DNA from: Spirosoma pollinicola
GTDB lineage: Bacteria > Bacteroidota > Bacteroidia > Cytophagales > Spirosomataceae
DNA length: 64,000 bases
Assembly: GCF_002831565.1 (NCBI RefSeq)
Contig: NZ_CP025096.1
Span: 930,001 to 994,000 of the forward strand
Direction: 5' to 3'
Part shown: positions 53,047-62,008 of the stretch, in pieces
How the letters are laid out: each line of letters begins with the position of its first letter
Position numbering within the stretch: position 1 is the first letter of the stretch
Position numbers and translations under genes: made by a program
Notes under the pieces: model-generated
Seen by the model: only the letters and a program-made list of their open reading frames with translations
Databases searched by the model: none
Told to the model about the DNA's origin: nothing

Positions 53047-54165
53047 ATGCATTTCGACACGCTCGCTCTTCGCGCCACCCATCAGCCCGACCCAACCACC
53101 GGAGCGGTGGCTCCCTCTATCCACCTCTCCACCACCTTTGCCCGCAATGAAACCAATGAATTGCCTGCGAACTTTATATACACACGGCCCAATAACCCAA
53201 CTCGGGAATCGCTTGAGAAAGCGATAGCCATGATTGAAGGCGGAGCGGTTGGCATGGCGTTTGGCTCAGGTCAGGCTGCTGCGATGACACTTTTTCAAGC
53301 CCTTCGCCCCGGCGATCATGTATTGCTTTCGACCGATGCCTACTACGGAACGCCTGCTTTGCTGGAACAGGTATTCCACCCCTGGGGACTGACTTACACA
53401 CGGGTGGACATGAGCGATCTGGATGCGGTGCAATCGTCCATTCACGAACACACACGGGTTGTCTGGTGCGAAACGCCCTCGAATCCTATGCTCACGATCA
53501 CCGACCTATTGACTGTGAGCCGGTTGGCGCACGAAGTAGGGGCCATTTGCGTGTGCGACAACACTTGGGCAACGCCTGTGCTCCAGCGCCCGCTCGATCT
53601 GAACTGCGATGTGGTGATGCATTCCACCACCAAATATTTCAGCGGCCACTCCGACGTGCTGGGTGGGGCATTGGTTTTCAAACACGATAATGACTTCACA
53701 AAACGGGTGCGCCTGTTGCAGGGGTTATCGGGTGCGGTTCCCTCGCCTTTCGATTGCTGGCTGGTTAGCCGGGGTATTAAAACGCTGGGTGTTCGGGTGC
53801 GGGCACAGAGCCTGACAGCACAGGCCGTTGCCGACTTTCTGGATGGACATCCGGCAGTTGAGAAAGTACATTATCCGGGTCTGGCGGATCACCCCGACCG
53901 TGCCCTGATTCAACAGCAGATGAACGGGCCGGGTGCTATGTTATCAATACAAATTAAAGGCGATGCTGATGATGCGCTGGCCTTTATGGGTAAGTTAACC
54001 TTGTTTACGCGGGCCACCAGCCTTGGTGGTGTTGAAAGCCTCATTGAACACCGGGCCAGCGTTGAAGGGCCTACCTCCACAACGCCCAAAAATCTGCTGC
54101 GTATCTCGATTGGGCTGGAACATGCCGAGGATTTAATCGCGGATCTGGCTCAGGCATTGAGGTAA
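53047..54165 (+). CDS. Trans-sulfuration PLP enzyme (cystathionine gamma-synthase / lyase family)
   Basis: A 372-residue Cys/Met metabolism PLP enzyme. YTRPNNPTRESLEKAIA, FGSGQAAAM (phosphate site), CETPSNPMLTITDL, the Asp in CVCDNTWATPVLQRPL and Schiff-base Lys196 in HSTTKYFSGHSDVLGG are all present, and SLGGVESLIEHRAS near the C-terminus is conserved. Sequence alone does not separate cystathionine gamma-synthase, beta-lyase and gamma-lyase. It is divergent from DUF1800 and stands alone. Confidence 0.88.
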   Translation: MHFDTLALRATHQPDPTTGAVAPSIHLSTTFARNETNELPANFIYTRPNNPTRESLEKAIAMIEGGAVGMAFGSGQAAAMTLFQALRPGDHVLLSTDAYYGTPALLEQVFHPWGLTYTRVDMSDLDAVQSSIHEHTRVVWCETPSNPMLTITDLLTVSRLAHEVGAICVCDNTWATPVLQRPLDLNCDVVMHSTTKYFSGHSDVLGGALVFKHDNDFTKRVRLLQGLSGAVPSPFDCWLVSRGIKTLGVRVRAQSLTAQAVADFLDGHPAVEKVHYPGLADHPDRALIQQQMNGPGAMLSIQIKGDADDALAFMGKLTLFTRATSLGGVESLIEHRASVEGPTSTTPKNLLRISIGLEHAEDLIADLAQALR

Positions 54166-54247
54166 TTACCCGTTGAGCTCTCCACATTTTCTGGAAACTA
54201 AAGCCTTAGAACAGGGGTTTGATAGGCATATTCACTGAATTTAACGC

Positions 54248-54844
54248 ATGAAAATTACCCTAATTTCTACCTCACCGCGCAAGAACAGTAATTCGCTGCG
54301 TTTCGTCAGTTACCTACGCCATTTATTGGCCGAAGAAGGTCAGCATGAGGTTTCGATTGTTACGTTTGAGCAATACGATATACCGTTTGTTGGTCAAGGC
54401 TCGGTTAAACCCGACCATCTGACCCCATTTCAGCAAGAGCTAATCGGAGCCTGGGATGCCGCTGACCTTGTGCTGTTTGCCATGCCCGAATATAACTGGA
54501 CAGCCCCGCCACAGGCAACCAATATCATCCATCAATTGGGGGGACCAGCTTTTAAACATCTGTTCGAAAATAAAGCCTTTGCCATGGTAGGCATCTCCAA
54601 CGGACGGGGTGGTCGCCAACCAGCGCTGGACATGACAACGGTAATGAATAAGATCATCAGTTTCACGAACAGCTACTCGATCGTATCCCCTAAACTGTAC
54701 GAGTCACATGAAACAGATAAAAATCTGGATGAACATGGGCATTTCATCGGCCACGAGGTGTATGAGCGCACCGTAAAGGCGTTCTTAACCTATACACTAA
54801 ACGTGGCTCACCGGTGGCTGGCGTCAAGTCTGGTAGAGAAATAA
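54248..54844 (+). CDS. NAD(P)H-dependent FMN reductase family protein
   Basis: A 198-residue flavodoxin-fold reductase with the FMN phosphate loop STSPRKNSNSLRF and the PEYNWTAPPQATNIIHQLGGPAF motif (family PEYN). Members reduce FMN or quinones with NAD(P)H. It is followed after 3 bp by a VOC gene, probably co-transcribed. Confidence 0.85.
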   Translation: MKITLISTSPRKNSNSLRFVSYLRHLLAEEGQHEVSIVTFEQYDIPFVGQGSVKPDHLTPFQQELIGAWDAADLVLFAMPEYNWTAPPQATNIIHQLGGPAFKHLFENKAFAMVGISNGRGGRQPALDMTTVMNKIISFTNSYSIVSPKLYESHETDKNLDEHGHFIGHEVYERTVKAFLTYTLNVAHRWLASSLVEK

Positions 54845-54847
54845 TCC

Positions 54848-55237
54848 ATGAAACAACGAATTGCCCAGATTGCTCTGGTGGTCGATGATTACGACGATGC
54901 GATCGCCTTTTATACACAAAAACTCAACTTCACGCTTGTAGAGGATACCCGTTTAAGTGAAACTAAACGATGGGTTCGGGTTGCCGCGCCGGGATCAACT
55001 GACTTTTGCCTGTTGCTGGCCCAGGCAACGAACGAAGAGCAGAAAAGCCGCATCGGGAATCAAACAGGTGGACGTGTTTTTCTTTATTTATATACCGATG
55101 ATTTCTGGCGGGATTATAACAACTTAGTCGCAAAAAGTATAAAAATTATCCGTGAGCCCTCAGAAGAAGCGTACGGTAAAGTAGCCGTTTTTGAAGACTT
55201 ATATGGCAACTTGTGGGATATGATCGAGCCTAAATAA
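54848..55237 (+). CDS. VOC family (glyoxalase-fold) protein
   Basis: A 129-residue protein made of two beta-alpha-beta-beta-beta modules (IAQIALVVDDYDDAIAFYTQKLNFTLVEDT; RVFLYLYTDDFWRDYNNLV; AVFEDLYGNLWDMIEPK). It resembles glyoxalase/bleomycin-resistance/dioxygenase enzymes. The C-terminal Glu in WDMIEPK and others could bind a metal, but the substrate is not predictable. Second gene of a pair with the FMN reductase. Confidence 0.85.
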   Translation: MKQRIAQIALVVDDYDDAIAFYTQKLNFTLVEDTRLSETKRWVRVAAPGSTDFCLLLAQATNEEQKSRIGNQTGGRVFLYLYTDDFWRDYNNLVAKSIKIIREPSEEAYGKVAVFEDLYGNLWDMIEPK

Positions 55238-55244
55238 GCAGGTT

Positions 55245-55308
55245 GTACCCACGGGCTTCAGTCCGTGTTCATACACAAGGTAAAACACGAACTGAAGCCC
55301 GAGGGCAC
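55245..55308. repeat. REP-like imperfect inverted repeat
   Basis: Arms 55245-55269 and 55284-55308 pair at 22 of 25 positions around a 14-nt loop. The left arm contains CACGGGCTTCAGTCCGTG, which itself folds (CACGG/CCGTG), giving the nested palindrome seen in REP elements. It sits between convergent genes and may also act as a terminator. Confidence 0.65.
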
Positions 55309-55327
55309 ATAGATGGCCACACAATAT

Positions 55328-56506
55328 TTATTTTACCAATTCCTTAGTATATAATCCCACCAGCGTATCGACGGCATAGTCAATTTCTTCGGCTGTATTG
55401 TATTTTCCGAACGAGAACCGAACATACCCCCGGTCGGGGTCTAGTCCCGGCAATGCGGCCAACACGTGAGAACCCACACTTGACCCGCTCGAACAAGCCG
55501 ACCCACCCGAGGCCGAAATGCGGGCAATGTCTAAACTGAACAACAGCATATCGCTCAGGTCTGATGCGGGCAAGCTGACATTCAGCACCGTATATAGGCT
55601 ATTGTCAACATCGGCCGAATCGCCATTGAACTGCACATCCGGCATTTTGGCGCGTAGCTGGTCAATCATCCGGCTTTTTAGTGACGTGATATGCTGCCGA
55701 TGCGCATCCATATCGCGGTAGGCAATTTCGAGGGCTTTGGCTAATCCAACGATTCCATATACGTTTTCGGTGCCGCCCCGCATGTTGCGTTCCTGCGCAC
55801 CGCCATACACGAACGGATTAATTTTTACCCGCTCGGCATTGACATATAAAAAGCCAACGCCTTTGGGTCCGTGGAATTTATGCCCGGCTCCCACAATGAA
55901 ATCGACGGGCAGTTGTTGCAGATTGTGCCGAAAATGGCCCATTGTCTGCACTGTATCGGAGTGAAAAATGGCATCGTACGAACGGCAAATCTCCCCTACC
56001 CGATTTAGATCCAGCAGATTACCAATCTCATTATTACCATGCATGAGCGACACCAGCGAGCGGCCCTTCCCGCTGACTTTCTGGGTATGGAGTAACTCCG
56101 ACAGGTGTGCCAGATCAACATGGCCCTGCTGGTCTATATTGACCATACTTAACTGTACAACACCCTGTTTGGCAAGGTGTTCCAGCGTATGCAGCACCGC
56201 ATGGTGTTCAAGTGGCGACGTAATGGCGTGTGTAAGACCATAGGTTTCAATACTACTCCGGATGGCTGTATTGTCGGCCTCGGTTCCGCCCGATGTAAAG
56301 AAAACTTCGGCAGGGGACGTGTTTAGTAACATAGCCACCGTTTTGCGCGCTTTTTCGATGGCTGTGCGCACCGCCCGACCGTGACTATGAATGGAAGAGG
56401 GGTTGCCAAACTGCTCAGTCATAAGCGGCAGCATAGCCTCAAGAACTTCGGGGTCGAGCCGGGTTGTAGCGGCATTATCGAGGTAAATAGCAGCGGTAGG
56501 TTTCAT
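55328..56506 (-). CDS. Cysteine desulfurase (NifS/IscS family)
   Basis: A 392-residue PLP enzyme that takes sulfur from cysteine for Fe-S clusters or thiolation. YLDNAATTRLDPEVLEAM at the N-terminus, TSGGTEADNTA, HHAVLHTLEH, the PLP Lys210 in GAGHKFHGPKGVGF, and persulfide Cys338 in SGGSACSSGSSVGSHVL are present. The start is at MKPTAAIYLDN (an adjacent ATG one codon earlier is equally possible). The long upstream in-frame stretch is not family-like. It is not adjacent to other isc or suf genes. Confidence 0.92.
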   Translation of the reverse strand: MKPTAAIYLDNAATTRLDPEVLEAMLPLMTEQFGNPSSIHSHGRAVRTAIEKARKTVAMLLNTSPAEVFFTSGGTEADNTAIRSSIETYGLTHAITSPLEHHAVLHTLEHLAKQGVVQLSMVNIDQQGHVDLAHLSELLHTQKVSGKGRSLVSLMHGNNEIGNLLDLNRVGEICRSYDAIFHSDTVQTMGHFRHNLQQLPVDFIVGAGHKFHGPKGVGFLYVNAERVKINPFVYGGAQERNMRGGTENVYGIVGLAKALEIAYRDMDAHRQHITSLKSRMIDQLRAKMPDVQFNGDSADVDNSLYTVLNVSLPASDLSDMLLFSLDIARISASGGSACSSGSSVGSHVLAALPGLDPDRGYVRFSFGKYNTAEEIDYAVDTLVGLYTKELVK

Positions 56507-56641
56507 CATCAGTCTGTTGAACAAGTCCACAAAGGTACGGCGAATGGCCATACCGATGAAACAGTATGTGAATCTGTGACGTTCTTGCAGCACATCTGTA
56601 CGTACACAAAATAGATTTTTCTCAGGCACCCGGCCTAATTT

Positions 56642-57471
56642 ATGCTGAACTTTCTCTCTGGATACGCAATGCCATACGCTTTTTACCTGAGCTGGCAGCA
56701 GCGATTCTCGTCTTCGTTTTCTTTACGTTCCTTTCACGCTGGATTAGTCGGGGTTTATTGAACGGGCTACGGCGTGTGAGTGATAACCAGTCTATTGTTA
56801 ACCTGACAGGAGCTATCGTCCGGGCAGTGATTGTGGCCGTTGGTTTGTTTGTCGCGCTGGGTATTCTGGGCCTCGATAAAACCGTGACTTCTCTACTGGC
56901 TGGGGCCGGTGTTATTGCGCTGGCCGTTGGGTTTGCGTTTCAGGACTTAACGGCCAATTTCATTTCGGGAACGATGATTGCGCTGGCCCGCCCCATTCAG
57001 GTTGGCGATACTGTTGAGACCAACGGCTATACGGGAAAGGTTCTGGACATAAAACTTCGCTCTATTGTAATGGACAATGGGCAGGGGCAAACAGTCGAAA
57101 TTCCAAGTAAAGATGTCTTTCAAAAGCCGATCACCAACTTTTCCCGCATTGGCAAACGTCGTATCGAACTAGCTGCCGGTGTCTCGTATATTGACGATTT
57201 AGCCAAGGCTCAGCAGGTTGCCATAGAGGCCGTAGCTAAATTACCTTTTGTATTAAAAGGCCAATCCATCGAATTACATTACCGGAACTTTGCCGATACC
57301 AATGTGCAATTCATACTATTATTCTGGATCAACCCAAGTACTACCAATGCACAGGCAGCGCTGAGCGAAGCTATCATTGCCGTAAAAAAAGCGTTTGATG
57401 AAAACCACATCCTGATCGTTTTTGCCGCCCAGACATTCGATTTAAAACAGAAACTGGCTGATAAGAACTGA
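56642..57471 (+). CDS. MscS-family mechanosensitive channel, 5' end frame-disrupted
   Basis: From 56758 the frame encodes a typical small MscS: the pore helix AGAGVIALAVGFAFQDLTANFISG, the beta domain QVGDTVETNGYTGKVLDIKLRSI and the alpha/beta tail. Its first membrane helix (NAIRFLPELAAAILVFVFFTFLS) is encoded in frame immediately upstream of 56758, but that frame has no ATG, GTG or TTG back to its stop near 56571. The only nearby ATG (56642) is in another frame, and restoring one base near 56660 would join MLNFLS to the helix. So either a one-base deletion, a sequencing error or a non-standard start is involved. Confidence 0.75.
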
Positions 57472-57510
57472 TAATTTATTTTGGTACTAAGAGAAACGTA
57501 TGCCTTTAGG

Positions 57511-57581
57511 TTTGTTCCGTGATAGTATTCCAAGGTAGCTAGAACAGGAAAGCCAACCTTGGAATACTATCACGGAACAAA
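57511..57581. repeat. Perfect 26-bp inverted repeat
   Basis: Arms 57511-57536 and 57556-57581 are exact reverse complements with a 19-nt loop and no U-run. It follows the MscS gene by 40 bp and could be a terminator-like hairpin or the remnant of a small transposed element. Confidence 0.7.
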
Positions 57582-58019
57582 GTCCTGCAACGGTACTGCC
57601 AGTCGTTATGAGCCAGACCATTTACAAGACAGATACATGAAAAGCCCTATCGTCTTGCACTGAGAAGCATTTTGCGAAATACTGACTTTATGAATATCTG
57701 TCAACTAGTTTGCCTATCGCTCAGGAGTACCTTCATCGGTGACAAAACTCTTAAATCGGCGGATTAGGGCTCTACTTAATTAATTACATGTAGAAACAGT
57801 CAACAAGACAACTAACGACGGGGCACGACATACCGTTGTGAGACGGGGAATGATACGGTATTGCGTCGAACCGTTTTTTTAGTGTGAAGGGTCTTGAAAA
57901 GGACTAAGGAGATACATTCTATATACAGAGGTCCTGCCAAATTAGTATAAACAGAACGGGGGATTTATCGCTTAAGAAGGAAACTGTATTCGTTAACTCG
58001 ATAAATAGCAAACTTAACT
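57582..58019. other. Intergenic region before the PRISE-type reductase
   Basis: About 440 bp in which I find no open frame of convincing length and no RNA gene. It is presumably the promoter region of the gene at 58020 plus decayed sequence. Confidence 0.4.
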
Positions 58020-59087
58020 ATGCCCAATAAAGCTTTAGTCGTTGGTGTCAGTGGCATTACTGGCAGTAATCTGGCTGAGAAACTGCTCGCTGAGGAATGG
58101 ACCGTGTATGGACTGGCCCGTAATCCTCAGGCAGAGTTAAATGGAATGATTCCTATCGCAGCGGACCTTCTAAGTAAGGATAGCCTCAACATCGCCTTGT
58201 CCGAGCTTAGCTTTACCCATGTATTTATTACCAGCTGGATGCGCCAGGAAACGGAAGCCGAAAATATACGGGTAAACAGTCTGATGGTGCGCAACCTGCT
58301 TAATGCCGTTTCACCCAAGAAAACGGTGCAGCATGTAGCGCTGGTGACGGGATTGAAACATTACCTGGGACCCTTTGAGGCCTATGCTAAAGCCGGTACA
58401 TGGCCCCTAACGCCAGTACGGGAAGAACACCCTCGACTGGCGATCGAAAACTTTTATTATGCTCAGGAGGATGAAGTCTATGCCGCTGCCGAGCGGGATG
58501 GGTTTAGCTGGAGTGTTCACCGGCCGCATACGGTCATTGGCAAGGCCGTGGGCAATATGATGAACATGGGCACGACGCTTGCCGTCTATGCGTCCATCTG
58601 TAAAGAAACCGGCCGACCCTTTCAGTTCCCCGGCTCGGCTGCCCAGTGGAATGGGCTATCCGATGTTACGGATGCCCGGATTTTGGCCAAGCAACTGATT
58701 TGGGCGGCTACCACAGCGGCAGCCCGCAATCAGGCCTTCAACATTGCCAACGGCGATGTATTCCGCTGGAACTGGCTCTGGCAAGAGTTGGCGGACTGGT
58801 TTGGTATCGAAGCCAGGGGATTTGACGGTAGCCTTCACCCGCTGGAAGGTCAACTCTCGACCGATGAGCTGCTGTGGGCAGATATAGCAGCCAAATACAA
58901 CTTAAAAGAAGCGAAGCTAGACCGTCTGGCCTCCGCCTGGCATACCGATCTGGATCTGAGCCGCCCGATAGAAGTGATGACCGATATGGCGAAAAGCCGC
59001 AAATTAGGCTTTACCGCTTACCAGAACACCCGTGAATCGTTCTTTGATCTGTTTACCAAGCTTCGGGAGGAAAAGTTGATCCCTTAA
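58020..59087 (+). CDS. SDR oxidoreductase of the PRISE (progesterone 5-beta-reductase/iridoid synthase) type
   Basis: A 355-residue protein with the PRISE hallmarks: the GVSGITGSN nucleotide-binding loop, TGLKHYLGPFEAYAK (Lys113) and NFYYAQEDEVY (Tyr146-Tyr147), which replace the classical YxxxK. PRISE enzymes reduce enones with NADPH. Bacterial members act on unknown, probably promiscuous enone substrates. It stands alone in a region bordering decayed mobile DNA. Confidence 0.85.
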   Translation: MPNKALVVGVSGITGSNLAEKLLAEEWTVYGLARNPQAELNGMIPIAADLLSKDSLNIALSELSFTHVFITSWMRQETEAENIRVNSLMVRNLLNAVSPKKTVQHVALVTGLKHYLGPFEAYAKAGTWPLTPVREEHPRLAIENFYYAQEDEVYAAAERDGFSWSVHRPHTVIGKAVGNMMNMGTTLAVYASICKETGRPFQFPGSAAQWNGLSDVTDARILAKQLIWAATTAAARNQAFNIANGDVFRWNWLWQELADWFGIEARGFDGSLHPLEGQLSTDELLWADIAAKYNLKEAKLDRLASAWHTDLDLSRPIEVMTDMAKSRKLGFTAYQNTRESFFDLFTKLREEKLIP

Positions 59088-59270
59088 ACCCACCACAGCC
59101 CGTCGGCAAACCTAGTTTTATCCATCTTCGTATGCTACAAATTGAGTTTGACAGTTATTAAAACCAGCGTCTCAGCAAACGCTCGTAGCTGTTGAACAAC
59201 TCCGCTTTTTACATCGGTTATTCATTCTGTACAGGCTTATGGTCAGATTTTCTCACCTCGTTGCCCCATC
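59088..59270. other. Intergenic stretch
   Basis: About 180 bp with no gene or hairpin that I can support. It borders the transposase remnant. Confidence 0.3.
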
Positions 59271-60110
59271 TCAGTTGAGATAAAGCCTGGTAAAGCACAG
59301 ACAAGTATCACCAGAAGCCCATGACCACTCCACTTTTAGGGCTATGGTCTGGTTGACGGTAGACTGAGTAGTGAATTTCATATACTTCTCCAGATTGAAG
59401 GCAAGAGCTGCCATCATCATCACTTTGTGAGCCCCAGATTTACAGCGTACATTCACCTTGCGAAGACCATAGAACTCTACCAAACTCCCAAAGACTGGCA
59501 CTACCGTCCGTTGGCGAAGCTTCTTCATGCGCTTGCCTCTCCGACTCAATTGTCGCTCTAGGGCTCGCCGATAGAACGGATCAAAGACAGTCCGGACAAT
59601 TTGTCGGCATTGACTCTTAGGAACGCAATTGGGTTTGAGCGGGCACAGTTTGCAGTCTTGATAATCCGCCCGGTATACTTTCAGCCAGCCTCTATCGGCG
59701 TTTCTGTCAAATGTCTTAAAGGGTAAACGTTTACCTTGCGAACAGGTAAAGTGATCTACGTGAGGATCATAGGGAAAGCCTTCGATTTGGAGCTTATATT
59801 GGCCGAAGACGGGTATCCAGCCAGTGATTTTCCACTGCTTTAATAAAGCGTAGTTACCCCCGTTGGAGTAGCCGCACTGGCGGCCCGGCTGTATCAGTCA
59901 ATAGCTCCTCTAAGATCAGTTTATTGGAGGCTAGCCGCTGCTGAAGCTTCCATGTGATATCGGGCAGACACTTGCTGTCACGGCCATCGGCAAAATCGGC
60001 CGACACATGGCTGATAATACAGGCCTCCAACCCCAGCTAGTCAGTCGGCCCAACTGGTTGTTTCAAAGGCTGCCCGCTCGCCTGAACGAGCAGTAGTTGT
60101 AGAAACTATG
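59271..60110 (-). pseudogene. IS1182-family transposase remnant
   Basis: Reading leftward in pieces gives a DDE transposase C-terminal half: LGLEACIISHVSADFADGRDS, then GYSNGGNYALLKQWKITGWIPVFG, YDPHVDHFTCSQGKRLPF, CKLCPLKPNC and RTVVPVFGSLVEFYG. The pieces are broken by an in-frame TAG just before LGLEAC (a Tyr codon would fit) and by a 16-bp GC-rich insert at 59874-59889 that shifts the frame between LLTDT and GYSNGG. The N-terminal half is missing. No intact ends were found. Confidence 0.8.
59874..59889 (+). repeat. GC-rich micro-insert A (16 bp)
   Basis: GCACTGGCGGCCCGGC. Its exact removal joins the two transposase frames as DTGYSNGG, the motif expected in this family. Shares the core GGCGGCCC with inserts B, C and E, and CACxGGCGGCCC with E. 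Confidence 0.7.
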
Positions 60111-60267
60111 TCGGGTAGATTTTTAAACAAGATTCCTTCGCTCGTTCCACGAAAGCCGCTTCAACTGAGACTTTTTCCGTTTCAGGGAATTGGACGTTGG
60201 TCGATTGGCGTATATACTTGAATTTTGGGCACAAAACAACATCCACCAATTTTCCGGAACCTTCCTT

Positions 60268-61106
60268 ATGAAAAGATCTCCCCGTCTTTCTCTACTTCCT
60301 ATCCTGTTTAAGTCAATATTGGCTCGCACCACACCCAAACCTGAAACGGTTACGCCAGATGGTACCCACGATTGGCACTCAAACGGTGGGCCGCCCTATG
60401 TCACTCCAACCACCATTGTAGGTTCCAACACAAAGGAAGGTTTTGTCGATGCCAGTGGCACGGGAGCCGGACTCAATTACTTTACCCAAAGGGTTCGGCA
60501 GGTTCATTACTTTTCTGGTTTACTATTGGCCACTTTCGTTGCCGTCCACCTAACTAATCACCTGCTGGCCGGCCTCAGCCCAGCTACTCACATCGCTTTT
60601 ATGACTGCCACACGATTGGTATATCGAAATCCTGTTGTTGAAACAGCCTTGTTAGCCGCAGTCACCCTGCAAATTAGCACAGGCATAAGATTGGTTAGGT
60701 CCGTAGCACGACAGAATAGCCATGCCTGGAGCCGTTTGCATATTGGGTCTGGTCTATACTTAGCTTTTTTTTAGTTATTCATGTCAGTGTTATTATGGCT
60801 GGCCGATACGTATGGCACATGGATACTAACCTCTATTTTGGTGCGGCTGGCTTAAATCACTACCCACACCAGCTTTTCTTTATACCATACTACACCCTGG
60901 CGATTCTATCTTTCTTTGGTCATGTGGCGGCCATCCATCGCGTAAAAATGAATCGTAACCTGGGCTCGATCACCCCCTCAGGTCAAGTCCGACTCATCTT
61001 AGTCGTTGGAGCTGTGTTAGCGCTTGGCGTGCTTTACGGAATGTCCAACCGCTTCAAAGGGCTGGCGATCCCCGGGCAGTACACTATTTTAACGCCATCA
61101 ATTTGA
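60268..61106 (+). pseudogene. Multi-pass membrane protein (cytochrome b-like), frameshifted in a T8 run
   Basis: Two adjacent frames join into one protein of about 280 residues: ...LHIGSGLYLAFF, then LVIHVSVIMAGRYVWHMDTN. The break is in a run of eight T at 60765-60772; nine T would restore the frame. About five membrane helices carry His residues (QVHYFSGLLLATFVAVHLTNH, RLHIGSG, LVIHVS, FFGHVAAIHR), as in di-haem cytochrome b-type anchors. I do not recognise a named family. The N-terminal 60 residues are low-complexity. It could be pseudogenised, phase-variable or a sequencing error. Confidence 0.65.
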
Positions 61107-61285
61107 TTGGATACTGGTCAGTAAGTCTACGTGGTGGATGAGCCATCAGCATCAGGCGATGCCGCTTCACAGGGATTATTTGCTGGTTCATCCCCTATTT
61201 TATTGGCTCTATTGACCTAAAGCTGGCTTAACAATCTGTATAGACTAGTTTTATGGTCTAAACCTCCAAGCCTATTCCCTCTGCC

Positions 61286-61333
61286 ATGAACATACTCATC
61301 ATTGAAGACGAAGAACTAGCCGTTCGTAAATTG
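61286..61333 (+). pseudogene. Truncated response regulator, N-terminus only
   Basis: MNILIIEDEELAVRKL is the start of a LytTR-type receiver domain (acidic pair EDEE, then RKL). It is interrupted after residue 16 by the end of the IS1 element at 61334; the following 16 codons to a stop at 61384 are IS sequence. The rest of the gene is not seen on the other side of the element. Confidence 0.7.
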
Positions 61334-61725
61334 GGTAGTGGCTTAATTGCGTTGATCGGCGAAGAAGAACTAATTAATGAATAGGCCGATTGTTGTATCG
61401 TGAACCGCCACTGACTTTGAGAAGCAAATGGTTCGACGGGCCAGTCTCTTCAAGCGTGTTCGAAGAGTAAGATGCTTACGTTCCAGCCCTTGCAATGCCG
61501 CTTTACGAACTAAGCGTAAACGTTGATCTAGGCAGTCAAATTAGGCCCACCAGGAGTCCGTTATCCACCTGATTACCTCGATTTTAGCTTGCTCTAGTAA
61601 GCTAAGTAGGTGGCGAAACGTTTGGTGAGTGCGTCGTCCGAAAACAAAGGCAATGATCTCGCCTGTCACCGCATCCTCCACCCACCACAGCCAACGAGGC
61701 TGTTTTTTCTTACCTACATAGGACC

Positions 61726-61740
61726 GCCCGGCGGCCCGGC
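61726..61740 (+). repeat. GC-rich micro-insert B (15 bp)
   Basis: GCCCGGCGGCCCGGC. Exact removal changes DEM-CRAAGR-SYVG back to DEM-W-SYVG, restoring the conserved Trp of IS1 transposases (compare DEQWGYVG in IS1). Identical in sequence to insert C but opposite in orientation. Confidence 0.7.
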
Positions 61741-61816
61741 ACATCTCATCGACTTTGAGACTCATTTTCAATCCTCTATCGACGTATAAGGGGTTAACAT
61801 GAATGACTTCACTAGC

Positions 61817-61830
61817 GCACGGGCGGCCCC
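61817..61830 (+). repeat. GC-rich micro-insert E (14 bp)
   Basis: GCACGGGCGGCCCC. Removal joins SAQFKKN to ASEVIHVNPLY in one frame. Differs from insert A by one base over the first 13. Confidence 0.65.
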
Positions 61831-61923
61831 GTTTTTTTTAAACTGAGCGCTGACGGTGTTCCGGTTAACGCCCAGGATACGGGCGGTATCCCGTATGCCG
61901 GCTCCATTGAGGACCATCTGAAC

Positions 61924-61936
61924 GGTCCGCCGTTGC
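61924..61936 (-). repeat. GC-rich micro-insert D (13 bp)
   Basis: GCAACGGCGGACC on the minus strand, flanked by ACC on both sides. Removal joins VKEQIT to VQMVLNGAGIRD in one frame. The most diverged member of the set. Confidence 0.55.
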
Positions 61937-61993
61937 GGTGATCTGTTCTTTGACCAAGGGGTCACGGGCCTTGTGAGTATATGTTTGAACAAA

Positions 61994-62008
61994 GCCGGGC
62001 CGCCGGGC
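61994..62008 (-). repeat. GC-rich micro-insert C (15 bp)
   Basis: GCCCGGCGGCCCGGC on the minus strand, identical to insert B in the other orientation. Removal turns CRRT-ARRPG-FVQTYTHK into CRRTFVQTYTHK, as expected after the zinc ribbon. Confidence 0.7.

Noticed and set aside
60388-60396. GGGCCGCCC as a sixth micro-insert
   Set aside because: The core matches, but I have no homologue to show that its removal restores anything, so it is mentioned only as a possible relative.
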